64,000 nucleotides of DNA from JAWKXU01 sp020446465 (GCA_041396845.1 JAWKXU010000001.1:62001-126000), one strand, 5' to 3'; counted from the stretch's first letter, positions 1 to 9,483 are shown. The notes: generated by a model not told the origin, from the sequence alone. Made by a program: numbers and translations.

Positions 1-25
1 CCACCAGCACGATCTTTCCCGTCAT
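1..25 (-). CDS. 5' end of an unidentified gene, cut by the window edge
   Basis: On the minus strand an ATG at 25..23 overlaps the TGA stop of purK in an ATGA junction. The frame stays open to the window edge and reads M-T-G-K-I-V-L-V. The four-base overlap is typical of translational coupling, so this is probably the next gene of the gpmA-purE-purK operon. Eight residues are too few to name a family. Confidence 0.35.
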
Positions 26-1122
26 GCGCGCAAGAGCCGCGTGACGTGGCCCATCTTGCGGCCGGGGCGGGCTTCGTCCTTGCCATAAAGGTGCAAGTGG
101 TTGGCCGGATCGCGGAGCAGGGCGGGACCATCGAGCGCGGCCTCACCGATAAGGTTGTGCATTTCAACGCCCGGCGCGGTCAGCGCCGTGTCACCCAGCG
201 GTAGCCCGCAGATAGCGCGAATGTGGTTTTCAAACTGGCTGGTGAGCGCGCCTTCGATCGTCCAGTGGCCGGAATTGTGGACGCGTGGCGCCATTTCATT
301 GAACACCGGGCCTTGCCGGGTGGCGAAGAATTCCAGCGTCAGCACGCCTGTGTAGTCCAGCGCTTCGGCCACTTTAGCGGCCAGTGCGCGCGCTTCGTCA
401 ATCTGGGCGACCACGCCTGCGCTGGCAGGAACATAGGAATGTGCTAGAATACCGTCTTCGTGGGTGTTCTGGGCGCTGTCCCAGAACCGGATCGCCCCGT
501 TGCGCCCGCGCGCGAGGATGACGGAAAATTCCGCTTCAAAGTTGACGAAACCTTCATAGACGAGAGGACGCCCTGGCAACCTTACGCCATCGGCGTCATG
601 GCTGCTGGACAAGCGCCACTGGCCTTTGCCGTCATAGCCATCGCGGGCCGTTTTCAGAATGCCGGGCGTGCCGATTCGCTCTATCGCGGTGTCGAGGTCT
701 TCGCGCGTTTCCACCGCCCGGAAAGGGGCCGTGCGCCCGCCGAGATTGGTGACGAAGCTTTTTTCCTTCAGCCGGTCCTGCGCCACTTCCAGCGCTTTCA
801 GTCCGGGGGCGAGCATCGCGTCAGGAATAGTCCGCAAGGGGCCGACGGGGATATTTTCAAACTCCAGCGTCACCACGTCGCAATCCTGTGCGAAGCGGGC
901 CAGCGCGTCGGTATCGGTCCAATCGGCGCGGGTGACAGCGGCGCTGACTTCGGCGGCAACGCTATGGGCTTCTGGTGTGTAGATATGGCATTTATAACCA
1001 AGTTGCGCTGCGGCCATGGCCAGCATCCGGCCAAGCTGGCCACCGCCCAGTATGCCGATGGTTGCCCCCGGCGGGACAACTGATGGATCAGGGGAACTGG
1101 CCGTTTCGCCCCTGATCGTCAT
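22..1122 (-). CDS. purK: 5-(carboxyamino)imidazole ribonucleotide synthase PurK
   Basis: A 366-residue ATP-grasp enzyme of de novo purine synthesis. It carboxylates AIR to N5-CAIR using ATP and bicarbonate. The N-terminal nucleotide-binding signature GILGGGQLGRM lies near residue 23. The ATP-grasp core shows LKTARDGYDGKGQ, EFSVILAR and, near the end, TLEFFATRQGPVFNEMAPRV, as expected for PurK. The frame is open further upstream, but the chosen ATG at 1122 lies 13 bases past the purE stop; earlier starts would lie inside purE. No good ribosome binding site precedes it, so translation may be coupled to purE. The stop overlaps the start of the next minus-strand gene. Family assignment is secure; only the start is uncertain. 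Confidence 0.95.
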   Translation of the reverse strand: MTIRGETASSPDPSVVPPGATIGILGGGQLGRMLAMAAAQLGYKCHIYTPEAHSVAAEVSAAVTRADWTDTDALARFAQDCDVVTLEFENIPVGPLRTIPDAMLAPGLKALEVAQDRLKEKSFVTNLGGRTAPFRAVETREDLDTAIERIGTPGILKTARDGYDGKGQWRLSSSHDADGVRLPGRPLVYEGFVNFEAEFSVILARGRNGAIRFWDSAQNTHEDGILAHSYVPASAGVVAQIDEARALAAKVAEALDYTGVLTLEFFATRQGPVFNEMAPRVHNSGHWTIEGALTSQFENHIRAICGLPLGDTALTAPGVEMHNLIGEAALDGPALLRDPANHLHLYGKDEARPGRKMGHVTRLLRA

Positions 1123-1135
1123 GAACGGTGAGCGC

Positions 1136-1636
1136 TCAGGCATTGCTGCTGGGCGTTTCAGCGACGGCATCGCTGCGCGCCTTGCGCCAGGCCTTGAGCC
1201 TGCCGGCAAGGTCTGCGTCATGCAGCGAGAGAATCGATGCCGCCAGAAGCCCGGCATTGGTCGCCCCTGCTTCCCCGATGGCAAGCGTGCCGGTTGGTAC
1301 ACCGGCTGGCATCTGGACAATGGACAGCAGACTGTCGAGCCCGGACAAGGCGCGCGATTGCACGGGAACGCCCAGCACGGGCAGGTGCGTCATGGCAGCA
1401 ATCATCCCTGGCAAATGCGCTGCGCCGCCTGCCCCGGCAATAACAACATGGAACCCTTCATCGGCCGCACTGCGCGCGAAATCATACATCCGGTCCGGCG
1501 TGCGGTGGGCTGAAACAATGCGCGCTTCGTGCGCGACGCCTAGTTCGGTGAGAACCTTTGCGGCGCACTCCATCGTTGGCCAGTCGGATTGACTGCCCAT
1601 GACAATGGCCACTTTTGCCGTTGTGCCTGCCCCCAT
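1136..1636 (-). CDS. purE: 5-(carboxyamino)imidazole ribonucleotide mutase PurE
   Basis: A 166-residue class I PurE, which converts N5-CAIR to CAIR, the step after PurK. Family motifs are visible: MGSQSDWPTM near the N-terminus, SAHRTPDRM in the middle and the phosphate-binding AGAGGAAHLPGMIAA. The start at 1636 places the MGSQSD motif about 13 residues in, the usual distance; the frame runs further upstream without homology to the family. The gene sits between gpmA (25-base gap) and purK (13-base gap) on the same strand, so the three are probably one transcript. PurE and PurK together form the bacterial two-enzyme route from AIR to CAIR. Confidence 0.96.
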   Translation of the reverse strand: MGAGTTAKVAIVMGSQSDWPTMECAAKVLTELGVAHEARIVSAHRTPDRMYDFARSAADEGFHVVIAGAGGAAHLPGMIAAMTHLPVLGVPVQSRALSGLDSLLSIVQMPAGVPTGTLAIGEAGATNAGLLAASILSLHDADLAGRLKAWRKARSDAVAETPSSNA

Positions 1637-1661
1637 GTTCGTCGTTTCCTTCTGTCGCGCC

Positions 1662-2348
1662 TCAGCGGTCCTTGAGGTAGTGCCGTTCGCCCGGCTGCAT
1701 TGCATCGTCAAAGTCATAGACGATCGGCTGACCGGTGGGAATCTCCAGCCCGGTGATGTCCGCGTCCGAAATGCCGGACAAGTGCTTGACCAGCGCCCGC
1801 AGCGAATTGCCGTGGGCGGAAACGATCACGGTTTCCCCTGCTGTCAGGGCCGGGAGTATCGCGCTTTCGTAGTAAGGAAGCGCGCGGGCGATCGTGTCCT
1901 TGAGGCTTTCCGTTGCTGGCACGGCGATGCCCGCATAGCGCGGGTCGCCGGACAGATCGAACGTGCTGCCCGCCTCCAGCGGCGGTGGCGGCGTGTCAAA
2001 ACTGCGGCGCCAGATCTTGACCTGATCCTCGCCATGTTTGGCAGCGGTTTCCGCCTTGTTGAGGCCGGTCAACCCGCCATAGTGGCGTTCATTCAGGCGC
2101 CAGTCCTTTGTTTCGGGAATCCACGAACGCCCACAGGCATCGAGCGCAAGATGCAAAGTGCGGATGGCGCGCGTTTGCAGCGACGTAAAGGCGCGGGTGG
2201 GCAACATGCCCTTTTCAGCCAGCAAGGCACCTGCGGCGCTTGCTTCCTCGACGCCCTTTTCAGTCAGGTCGACATCCCACCAGCCGGTGAAGCGGTTTTC
2301 GAGATTCCACTGGCTCTGGCCGTGGCGGACGAGGATCAGGCTGGACAC
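1662..2348 (-). CDS. gpmA: 2,3-bisphosphoglycerate-dependent phosphoglycerate mutase
   Basis: A 228-residue histidine-phosphatase-superfamily enzyme that interconverts 3- and 2-phosphoglycerate in glycolysis and gluconeogenesis. It carries the catalytic histidine motif LVRHGQSQWN at residues 6-15, FTGWWDVDLTEKG, the RLNERHYGGL block and the second histidine in SAHGNSLRAL. The start codon is GTG at 2348 and an AAGGAG ribosome binding site lies about 11 bases upstream. It appears to be the first gene of the gpmA-purE-purK run. Confidence 0.96.
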   Translation of the reverse strand: MSSLILVRHGQSQWNLENRFTGWWDVDLTEKGVEEASAAGALLAEKGMLPTRAFTSLQTRAIRTLHLALDACGRSWIPETKDWRLNERHYGGLTGLNKAETAAKHGEDQVKIWRRSFDTPPPPLEAGSTFDLSGDPRYAGIAVPATESLKDTIARALPYYESAILPALTAGETVIVSAHGNSLRALVKHLSGISDADITGLEIPTGQPIVYDFDDAMQPGERHYLKDR

Positions 2349-2395
2349 TGCGGGGCGGCTCCTTGACGTAACGCTGCGGGTTAGAGCGCGACGCC

Positions 2396-2545
2396 CTAGC
2401 TTTTCGGAGGCTCTTTGGGAAGGGGGGCGTCCTTGTCGCGTGCCTGGGCTTTCCTGCGACGAAGGTTCTCACGCAATTTTGCGGCCAGACGCTCTTCACG
2501 AGTCAATTTGCCGCCGTCTGCGTGATTCGCTTTGCTTTCGTTCAT
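2396..2545 (-). CDS. small basic hypothetical protein
   Basis: A 49-residue, highly charged protein starting MNESKANHADGGKLTREER and followed by a basic helix-like stretch LAAKLRENLRRRKAQARDK. I recall similar short proteins with a K-L-R-E-N-L-R-R-R-K core near housekeeping genes in sphingomonads, but I know of no assigned function. The basic helix could bind nucleic acid; that is inference. The gene lies upstream of gpmA on the same strand and is divergent from tRNA-Thr. The long upstream extension of the frame covers the tRNA gene and is not coding, which fixes the start at the ATG at 2545. Confidence 0.7.
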   Translation of the reverse strand: MNESKANHADGGKLTREERLAAKLRENLRRRKAQARDKDAPLPKEPPKS

Positions 2546-2664
2546 CGTGAGTTTGCCCTGCCGCGCTCCGACCGGCTTGACAAGAGCACCGGCCAAAGCC
2601 AATAGCGCGCGCCTGCATGGCCTGCAGCCGCATGACGGCCACCATGCACGTTTGGAAATGGTGT

Positions 2665-2739
<75 letters not shown>

Positions 2740-2770
2740 TTTCCCGCCCATGCCCGAACCAGTTGGCAAA

Positions 2771-3061
2771 TCAGGCGCGCAAGTCGCTCCATTCAGGATG
2801 GCGGCGAAACTGTGCCTCGACATAGCTGCATTGCGGCACCACGCGGAAACCTTCGGTCCGTGCGTCGGCCATCAGCGCTTTTACCAATTGTGCGGCAATG
2901 CCCCGCCCCCCGATTTCCTGCGGGACGAGCGTATGGTCGGCAATGCGCACGTTGTCGCCCTGCGCTTTCCACGTCAGGCGACCGACATGTTCGCTGTCTG
3001 CCACTTCGGCGCGATATTCGCCTGCATGGGTGTTGCTGTTTTTCGTGATTGTGACGGTCAA
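2771..3061 (-). CDS. GNAT-family N-acetyltransferase (COG2388-like)
   Basis: A 96-residue small acetyltransferase of the short YjdJ-like GNAT type. The acetyl-CoA-binding segment is visible as LVPQEIGGRGIAAQLVKALM, followed by the typical ending GFRVVPQCSYV and F-R-R-H-P-E-W. The substrate is unknown for most members. I chose a TTG start at 3061 because its TTGA overlaps the stop of the upstream epimerase gene, giving a coupled pair, and because the family starts about here. The frame is open further upstream only as a shadow of the neighbouring gene. Confidence 0.85.
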   Translation of the reverse strand: MTVTITKNSNTHAGEYRAEVADSEHVGRLTWKAQGDNVRIADHTLVPQEIGGRGIAAQLVKALMADARTEGFRVVPQCSYVEAQFRRHPEWSDLRA

Positions 3062-3876
3062 GATCCGGGTTCCTCTTGTTGGGTGAAAGCGGGCAGGCAG
3101 GCGGCCAACCCTTCGCGAAATGTTGGGTAAGCCGGGCGCCAGCCCAGCACGCGGCGTGCCTTGCCATTGGCGACGCGGCGGTTTTCTGCATAAAAGGCGG
3201 CAGCCGCGGGTGAGAGATTTGCGTCTTTCAGGGAAACGAGCGGTGGAGGCGTGCGCCCCAGCAAGCGGGAGGCATGTTCGATCACGCGGTTTTGCGAACA
3301 TGGCGCATCATCGGCAAGATTGTATGGTCCGGCAGGGGCATCCTGACCGTGGGCGATTGCGGCAATAACGCCGCTGCCAATGTCGTCCACATGAATGCGG
3401 CTGAAGACTTGTCGCGGCAGATCGATTCGCTTTGCGCGCCCCTCATGAACGCGATCGAGCGCGCTGCGTCCCGGCCCGTAGATGCCTGGCAGGCGGAAAA
3501 CCCGTGCGCCCCGGTCCAGCCATGCAAGGTCTGCCTCTGCCCGTGCCGTGCGTCGCCCGGTGCCGATCGGGGCGCTTTCATCGACCCATGCGCCGCCCGT
3601 ATCGCCATAGACCCCGGTGGAGGAAAGATACCCCAGCCACTTGCCATCAAGCGCGCTTCCATAGTGTTCCAGCACCGGGTCCAGCCCTTCGCCGCCAGGC
3701 GGAACGGACGACAGCACATGGCTTGCATCGGCAAGAGCGAGTCGCACCGAACCGTCGTCGTCAAAAGCAAAAGTGCCATTGCGCCCGGTGGATAACACTT
3801 CCCAGCCACCGGCAGAAAGGCGGCTTGCCAGTCGGCTGGCGCTGTAGCCCAGCCCGAAAATCATGATCCGTTTCAC
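3058..3876 (-). CDS. NAD-dependent epimerase/dehydratase family protein
   Basis: A 272-residue Rossmann protein of the extended SDR type. The nucleotide-binding loop MIFGLGYSASRLASRL is at the N-terminus. Later blocks YLSSTGVYGD, RLPGIYGPGRSALDRV and SRIHVDDIGSGVIAAI match the family of sugar-nucleotide-epimerase-like proteins related to YeeZ. The substrate is unknown. The start is either GTG at 3876 (used here) or ATG at 3864; neither has a strong ribosome binding site. The stop overlaps the TTG start of the acetyltransferase gene, so the two are probably co-expressed. Confidence 0.85.
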   Translation of the reverse strand: MKRIMIFGLGYSASRLASRLSAGGWEVLSTGRNGTFAFDDDGSVRLALADASHVLSSVPPGGEGLDPVLEHYGSALDGKWLGYLSSTGVYGDTGGAWVDESAPIGTGRRTARAEADLAWLDRGARVFRLPGIYGPGRSALDRVHEGRAKRIDLPRQVFSRIHVDDIGSGVIAAIAHGQDAPAGPYNLADDAPCSQNRVIEHASRLLGRTPPPLVSLKDANLSPAAAAFYAENRRVANGKARRVLGWRPAYPTFREGLAACLPAFTQQEEPGS

Positions 3877-3968
3877 TGAGGCGTGTTTATCGCGCAATCT
3901 GACACAAAGTCGAGCGCGGGTGCGTTTTCTGCTCTGGCAATCGGGTGGCGAGGGCTTACCTTGGCGGC

Positions 3969-6593
3969 ATGGATATCGCCTCATCACCCGAACTTGCTGC
4001 CGATACGGCAGCGGCCAACCCGCCCGCCCCACAGACAATCCGCCGTGCCGATTATCTGCCCTTCCCATGGCATGTGCGCGATGTCGCGCTCGATTTTGCA
4101 CTGGGGGTGGAAAGCACGAGTGTGACAGCACAGTTGCAGGTCACGCGTAACCTCGATGCTGATCCGGCGCATGAAATCCGCCTTAATGGAGATGGGCTGA
4201 CGGCGCTTTCGGTGAAAGTCGACGGGGCAGACGCGCAAGGCTGGCGAATGGACGGGGCAGACCTGATCGTGCCGCTTTCCGGCGATTCGCACCTCGTTGC
4301 AATTGAAACACAGGTTTGCCCGGACAAGAACAGCCAGCTCATGGGCCTTTATGCGTCCAACGGGATGCTATGCACCCAGTGCGAGGCGGAAGGCTTTCGG
4401 CGGATAACGTTCTTCCCTGACAGGCCGGATGTGCTGTCAACCTATCGGGTCCGCATGGAAGGCGACAAGGCGCGCTTTCCCGTGCTTTTGTCCAATGGCA
4501 ACAAGGTGGCGTCAGGCGAAGGCGCCGACGGCACGCACTGGGCGCAATGGCATGATCCGTGGCCCAAGCCGAGTTACCTTTTTGCGCTGGTTGCTGGCGA
4601 TCTGGTGGCCAACACGGATAGGTTCGTCACCTGCGGCGGGCGCACGGTTGATCTGGCAATCTGGGTCCGCGAAGGCGATCTTGAACGCACAGGCCACGCC
4701 ATGCGTGCATTGAAGGCGTCCATGAAATGGGACGAGGACACATTCGGGCGCGAATATGACCTTGATACGTTCAACATCGTCGCCGTCAGCGATTTCAACA
4801 TGGGCGCGATGGAGAACAAGGGCCTTAATATCTTCAACACGCGCTACGTTCTGGCTGACCCGGAAACCGCGACCGATGCCGATTATGATGGTGTGGAAGG
4901 CGTTATCGCGCACGAATACTTCCACAACTGGTCCGGCAACCGCGTAACCTGCAAGGACTGGTTCCAGCTCTCGCTGAAAGAAGGCTTTACCGTCCTCAGA
5001 GACCAGCTTTTCAGCCAGGACATGGGCAGTGAGGCAGTCAAGCGGATTGAGGATGTCCGCATCCTGCGATCCGCCCAGTTTCCTGAGGATTCGGGTCCTC
5101 TCGCCCACCCCATCCGGCCAGACAGCTATCAGGAAATCTCCAACTTCTACACGGCCACGGTTTACAACAAGGGCGCAGAAGTGATTCGCATGATGCGGAC
5201 AATGGCTGGGCCTCAGAAGTTCCGTGAGGGGTGCGACCTCTATTTCGCGCGCCATGATGGACAGGCCGCGACGTGCGAGGATTTTGTTAAAGCGATGGAG
5301 GATGGCGCCGGGCTGGATCTCGCGCAGTTCCGCCTGTGGTATTCGCAGGCCGGCACGCCAAAGGTGGGCGTTGCCATGTCGCACAGCGGCGATGTTGCAA
5401 CCTTGCGGCTGACCCAGTCAGTGCCTGCAACGCCGGGGCAGGCGGACAAGAAGCCCATGCCCGTTCCGCTGCGCCTTGCCCTGTTTGACCGGGAAAGCGG
5501 CGCAAACCTCCACGAAGAACTTGTCGTGCTATCCGATGCGGAGATGGTCCGCACTTTTGACGGGTTCGCCAAAGCGCCGGTCTTGTCGATCAATCGCGGA
5601 TTTTCGGCACCAGTGACGATTGATCGCGACGTATCTGTTGATGATCTCGTGTTCCTTGCCGCGCACGATGACGATCCGTTTGCCCGCTATGAAGCGATGC
5701 AGGCGCTGGTGGTGCAGCATCTTGTGGGGAGCGATTCGTCCGAGGGCGAATCGCGCCAGCAGGCCATTGCCGCGGCGCTGGGGGCGGTTCTGGGCGATCC
5801 GGCGCTTGATGATCTGATGCGCGGTGAACTGATGGCCCTGCCGGGTGAAACCTATCTGGCCGAACAATTGCTGGTGGCCGATCCGGGTGCGATCCACGCT
5901 GCGCGCGAAGGGTTGAAGGCATGGCTGGGCCGCGAACTTGGTAAGCCGCTCGTGGCGCTCCATGAAAGGGCATCCGTCGTGCCGTTTTCGCTCGATGCAG
6001 CCGCACGCGGTAGCCGCAAGGTAAAGACGCAGGCGCTTGTCTATCTCGCCGCGGCCGACCCGGCGCTTGCTGCACAAATGGCAGCAACCCAGTATCGTGC
6101 AGCAGACAACATGACTGACCGGCAAGGTGCGCTGATGGTTCTGGCGGGGCTGGACGTGGCGGAGCGCGATGACCTGCTGGCCGATTTCCGCAAGCGTTAC
6201 GATGGCAACGCGCTGGTCATCGACAAATGGTTTTCCATTCAGGCGGGTTCTTTGCACGCCGATGTGCTTGATCATGTGAAGGCGCTGGCCGCGCATCCCG
6301 ATTTCACCCTGCACAATCCCAATCGGGTGCGTTCGCTCTACATGGCGCTGGCCGCCAACCCCCAGGGGTTCCACGCGGCAGATGGCGCGGGCTATCGCAT
6401 GATTGCCGACCTTGTGATCGCGCTCGATCCCATCAACCCGCAGACTGCGGCGCGTTTCATTCCGCCGCTTGGGCGCTGGCGGCGGATTGAGCCGGTGCGC
6501 TCTGCTCTCATGCGGGCCGAGCTGGAGCGGATTGCCGCTGTCGCCACGCTCTCGCGCGATACGCGCGAGCAAGTGACGCGCAGCCTTGGCTGA
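3969..6593 (+). CDS. pepN: aminopeptidase N (M1 family)
   Basis: An 874-residue zinc aminopeptidase that removes N-terminal residues from peptides in the cytoplasm. The substrate-anchoring GAMEN motif is at residues 279-283. The zinc-binding HEYFH is at 315-319, with the third zinc ligand, a glutamate, in LSLKEGFT near residue 338. Length and the C-terminal helical domain match the bacterial PepN group. The ATG at 3969 starts MDIASSPE; the frame is open a few codons upstream but lacks a better start. The next gene begins inside the last codons of pepN with an 8-base overlap. Confidence 0.97.
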   Translation: MDIASSPELAADTAAANPPAPQTIRRADYLPFPWHVRDVALDFALGVESTSVTAQLQVTRNLDADPAHEIRLNGDGLTALSVKVDGADAQGWRMDGADLIVPLSGDSHLVAIETQVCPDKNSQLMGLYASNGMLCTQCEAEGFRRITFFPDRPDVLSTYRVRMEGDKARFPVLLSNGNKVASGEGADGTHWAQWHDPWPKPSYLFALVAGDLVANTDRFVTCGGRTVDLAIWVREGDLERTGHAMRALKASMKWDEDTFGREYDLDTFNIVAVSDFNMGAMENKGLNIFNTRYVLADPETATDADYDGVEGVIAHEYFHNWSGNRVTCKDWFQLSLKEGFTVLRDQLFSQDMGSEAVKRIEDVRILRSAQFPEDSGPLAHPIRPDSYQEISNFYTATVYNKGAEVIRMMRTMAGPQKFREGCDLYFARHDGQAATCEDFVKAMEDGAGLDLAQFRLWYSQAGTPKVGVAMSHSGDVATLRLTQSVPATPGQADKKPMPVPLRLALFDRESGANLHEELVVLSDAEMVRTFDGFAKAPVLSINRGFSAPVTIDRDVSVDDLVFLAAHDDDPFARYEAMQALVVQHLVGSDSSEGESRQQAIAAALGAVLGDPALDDLMRGELMALPGETYLAEQLLVADPGAIHAAREGLKAWLGRELGKPLVALHERASVVPFSLDAAARGSRKVKTQALVYLAAADPALAAQMAATQYRAADNMTDRQGALMVLAGLDVAERDDLLADFRKRYDGNALVIDKWFSIQAGSLHADVLDHVKALAAHPDFTLHNPNRVRSLYMALAANPQGFHAADGAGYRMIADLVIALDPINPQTAARFIPPLGRWRRIEPVRSALMRAELERIAAVATLSRDTREQVTRSLG

Positions 6594-7377
6594 TTCGCCT
6601 CCATCCGGTGTTGAGGCGGTCCGGGCCGGGGTGCTGGCTGACCTGCCGCATGGGTTTCTGACCCGGCAGGGCGGTGTTTCGGCGGGGACCGTGGCCGGCC
6701 TTAATGTCGGGCTGGGCGCGGATGATGACGGAGCGGCGGTCATAGAGAATCGCCGCCGTGCGGTTGAAGCTGTCATGCCGGGCGCGCGGCTGGTGACAGT
6801 CTATCAGGTCCATTCGAGCGATGCAGTGATCGTTGCCGAACCCTGGGATGAGCACGACAGGCCGCGCGCTGATGCGATAGTGACAGACAGGCCGGGTTTG
6901 CTGCTCGGCATTGTCACCGCCGATTGCGCGCCGGTTCTGCTGGCTGACAGGCAGGTAGGCGTTATCGCTGCGGCCCATGCGGGGTGGAAAGGCGCACATG
7001 GCGGCGTGATCGAGGCAACCGTTGCCGCAATGGAAAGCCTTGGCGCTGCAAGAAACCGGATTGCTGCGGCGGTTGGCCCCTGCATCGCACAGGAAAGTTA
7101 CGAAGTCGGTGCTGATTTCCGCGATAATTTCACCGCTGGCGACGCGCATTTTTTTGCGCCGGGCAAGCAAGGCCATTTTCAGTTTGACCTTTCGGGCTAT
7201 GTTGCATCGCGCCTAAATGGCGCTGGCGTGCGGTCTGTCGAGCAGCTTTTCTGCGACACATATGCCGATGCGGACAGGTTTTTTTCCTATCGTCGCGCGA
7301 CCCATCAAGGTGCGGCAAATTATGGCCGTCAGTTTTCCCTGATTGGCCTGCCGCAGCCCACTTCTGGACAGTCCTGA
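6586..7377 (+). CDS. pgeF: peptidoglycan editing factor / purine nucleoside phosphorylase-like PgeF (LACC1/YfiH family)
   Basis: A 263-residue member of the YfiH family. The metal- and catalysis-linked residues are present in VYQVHSSDAV, VTADCAPVLLAD and AAHAGWKGAHGG (His, Cys, His). AVGPCIAQESYEV and FFSYRR near the end are also family blocks. Homologues act as multi-substrate purine nucleoside phosphorylases or as editors of misincorporated residues in peptidoglycan precursors; which applies here cannot be read from the sequence. The start is TTG at 6586, which overlaps the end of pepN by 8 bases and suggests coupled translation. Older databases call this family polyphenol oxidase or laccase-domain protein. 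Confidence 0.9.
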   Translation: MADSPPSGVEAVRAGVLADLPHGFLTRQGGVSAGTVAGLNVGLGADDDGAAVIENRRRAVEAVMPGARLVTVYQVHSSDAVIVAEPWDEHDRPRADAIVTDRPGLLLGIVTADCAPVLLADRQVGVIAAAHAGWKGAHGGVIEATVAAMESLGAARNRIAAAVGPCIAQESYEVGADFRDNFTAGDAHFFAPGKQGHFQFDLSGYVASRLNGAGVRSVEQLFCDTYADADRFFSYRRATHQGAANYGRQFSLIGLPQPTSGQS

Positions 7378-7574
7378 CCCAAAAGCGCCAAAAACCCTGT
7401 TGGCAAGTGAGCACCTTGCGTCTATCAGCCCGGCCAAGTCACTACCGGCAAGAGGTATGGAAAATTGCGCCGGGATTTGCAAAAGGGGTTTCCCCAGACG
7501 CGCGACTTGGGATTGTTTCATGGGGGCTTTGGAAGCGGAAAGCGACCTGCCCCGGCAGTGCAAGGCTAGGGTTG

Positions 7575-8153
7575 ATGGCAGAAGATACGGGCACCGCAGA
7601 CGCATCGGAACTGGCCGAAATGGCCGAGAGTGAAGGCGTCCGCCGGCGCGATTTCATCAACATTGCGGCAGTCAGTACGGCAGGCGTGGGGGGCGTGGTA
7701 ACGCTGCTTCCGCTTATCAGCCAGATGGCTCCGTCCGCAGACGTGCTCGCGGAAAGCAGCACCGAAGTTGATGTCAGCAAAATTGAACCAGGTCAGGCGA
7801 TCAAGGCGATATTCCGCAAACAGCCGCTGTTTGTCCGCAACCTGACGGAAAAGGAAATTGCCGAAGCCGACGCGGTGCCGCTGTCTGATTTGCGCGATCC
7901 GCAGTCGCTGGAAGAGCGGACCAAGGAAGGCAAGAAGAACTGGCTCATCACCATGGGCGTGTGCACGCACCTTGGCTGTGTTCCGTTGGGTGCCGGCGAA
8001 GGTGAGAACAAGGGGCCGTTCGGCGGTTACTTCTGCCCTTGCCATGGTTCGGCCTATGACACTGCGGCACGTATTCGCCAGGGGCCTGCCCCCAAGAATC
8101 TGGAAGTGCCAGAATATGAATTCACCTCCGACACTGTCGTGAAGGTCGGCTGA
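7575..8153 (+). CDS. petA: ubiquinol-cytochrome c reductase Rieske iron-sulfur subunit
   Basis: A 192-residue Rieske protein of the cytochrome bc1 complex, which passes electrons from ubiquinol to cytochrome c1. The N-terminal RRRDF followed by a hydrophobic segment (about residues 24-50) fits a Tat-type anchor. The 2Fe-2S cluster ligands are in CTHLGC and CPCHGS. The ATG at 7575 follows a TAGGG-like ribosome binding site; the frame is open upstream but that part has no family similarity. The gene is first in petABC, 17 bases ahead of petB. Confidence 0.96.
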   Translation: MAEDTGTADASELAEMAESEGVRRRDFINIAAVSTAGVGGVVTLLPLISQMAPSADVLAESSTEVDVSKIEPGQAIKAIFRKQPLFVRNLTEKEIAEADAVPLSDLRDPQSLEERTKEGKKNWLITMGVCTHLGCVPLGAGEGENKGPFGGYFCPCHGSAYDTAARIRQGPAPKNLEVPEYEFTSDTVVKVG

Positions 8154-8170
8154 GGCGAGAGAGAACAGAC

Positions 8171-9454
8171 ATGAGCTTCCCCTGGGCAAACCACTACGAG
8201 CCAAAACAGCCAGTAATGAAGTGGCTGGACGAAAAGCTGCCGCTGCCGCGTTTCGTCTATAACGCGATCGGCGCTGGCTATCCGGTGCCGCGCAACCTCA
8301 ACTATTTCTGGAACTTTGGTGTTCTGGCCGGTTTCTGTCTGGTCCTCCAGATTGTCACCGGGGTGATTCTGGCCATGCACTATGCGCCCAATGCGCTGGT
8401 GGCTTTCGATTCGACCGAACACATCATGCGCGACGTCAATTGGGGCTGGATGCTGCGTTACGCGCACGCCAATGGGGCCTCGGCCTTCTTTGTGGTGGTC
8501 TATCTCCACATTTTCCGCGGCTTTTATTACAGCTCGTACAAGGCGCCGCGTGAAATGGTGTGGCTGCTGGGTGTTGTCATTTTTCTCCTGATGATGGCGA
8601 CTGCTTTCATGGGTTACGTGCTTCCCTGGGGCCAGATGAGCTTCTGGGGTGCCAAGGTCATCACTGGCCTGTTTGGCGCAATCCCGCTGGTTGGCGAACC
8701 GTTGCAGATTTGGCTGCTGGGCGGCTTTGCGCCTGACAATGCCTCGCTGAACCGCTTCTTCTCCCTGCACTTCCTGCTGCCCTTCGTGATTGCAGCTGTC
8801 ATCATCCTGCACATCTGGGCGCTTCATATCCCCGGTTCCTCGAACCCGACGGGTGTTGAAGTGAAGAGCGAGAGCGACACGGTCCCGTTCCACCCTTATT
8901 ACACAGCAAAGGACGGTTTCGGCCTTGGGGTCTTCCTGATCCTTTACTGCCTGATGCTGTTCTTCCTGCCCAATGCGCTCGGCCACCCGGATAACTATAT
9001 TCCGGCCAACCCGATGAGCACGCCGGCGCACATCGTTCCCGAATGGTATTTCTGGCCGTTCTACGCGATTCTGCGCGCTTTTACGGCGGACTTCTTCTTC
9101 ATCCCGGCCAAGCTGATGGGCGTGCTTGCCATGTTCAGCGCAATCCTGGTGTGGTTCTTCCTGCCTTGGCTGGACAATTCGCCGGTGCGTTCGGGCAACT
9201 ATCGCCCCTTGTTCCGCAAGTTCTTCTGGTTCGGTCTGCTGCCCTGTGTTCTCGTTCTGGGGTATTGCGGCGGTGCGCCGGCTGAAGAACCCTTCGTGAT
9301 GATCAGCCAGATCGCCACGGCCTATTATTTCCTTCACTTCCTTGTGATCCTTCCGATCGTCAGTTCGGTCGAGAAGCCGGAACCGTTGCCTTATTCGATT
9401 ACCGAATCCGTTCTGGGTTCGGACGACAAGGCCACGCTGGCCTCGGGCAATTGA
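8171..9454 (+). CDS. petB: cytochrome b subunit of the bc1 complex
   Basis: A 427-residue multi-span membrane protein that carries the two b hemes and both quinone sites. Heme-ligand histidines sit in the transmembrane regions, for example GVILAMHYAP and VVVYLHIFRG in the first half and FFSLHFLLPF and ILHIWALHIPGS in the second. The Qo-site motif PEWY is present in VPEWYFWPFYAILRAF. Length fits an alphaproteobacterial cytochrome b with its full C-terminal helices. It is the middle gene of petABC. Confidence 0.97.
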   Translation: MSFPWANHYEPKQPVMKWLDEKLPLPRFVYNAIGAGYPVPRNLNYFWNFGVLAGFCLVLQIVTGVILAMHYAPNALVAFDSTEHIMRDVNWGWMLRYAHANGASAFFVVVYLHIFRGFYYSSYKAPREMVWLLGVVIFLLMMATAFMGYVLPWGQMSFWGAKVITGLFGAIPLVGEPLQIWLLGGFAPDNASLNRFFSLHFLLPFVIAAVIILHIWALHIPGSSNPTGVEVKSESDTVPFHPYYTAKDGFGLGVFLILYCLMLFFLPNALGHPDNYIPANPMSTPAHIVPEWYFWPFYAILRAFTADFFFIPAKLMGVLAMFSAILVWFFLPWLDNSPVRSGNYRPLFRKFFWFGLLPCVLVLGYCGGAPAEEPFVMISQIATAYYFLHFLVILPIVSSVEKPEPLPYSITESVLGSDDKATLASGN

Positions 9455-9483
9455 CTGGACAGAGCTGAGAGAAAGTATCTGAT

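Noticed and set aside
8054..9337. Open frame of 427 codons on the minus strand opposite petB
   Set aside because: It mirrors cytochrome b, which carries the PEWY motif and heme histidines; the frame has no domain character of its own.
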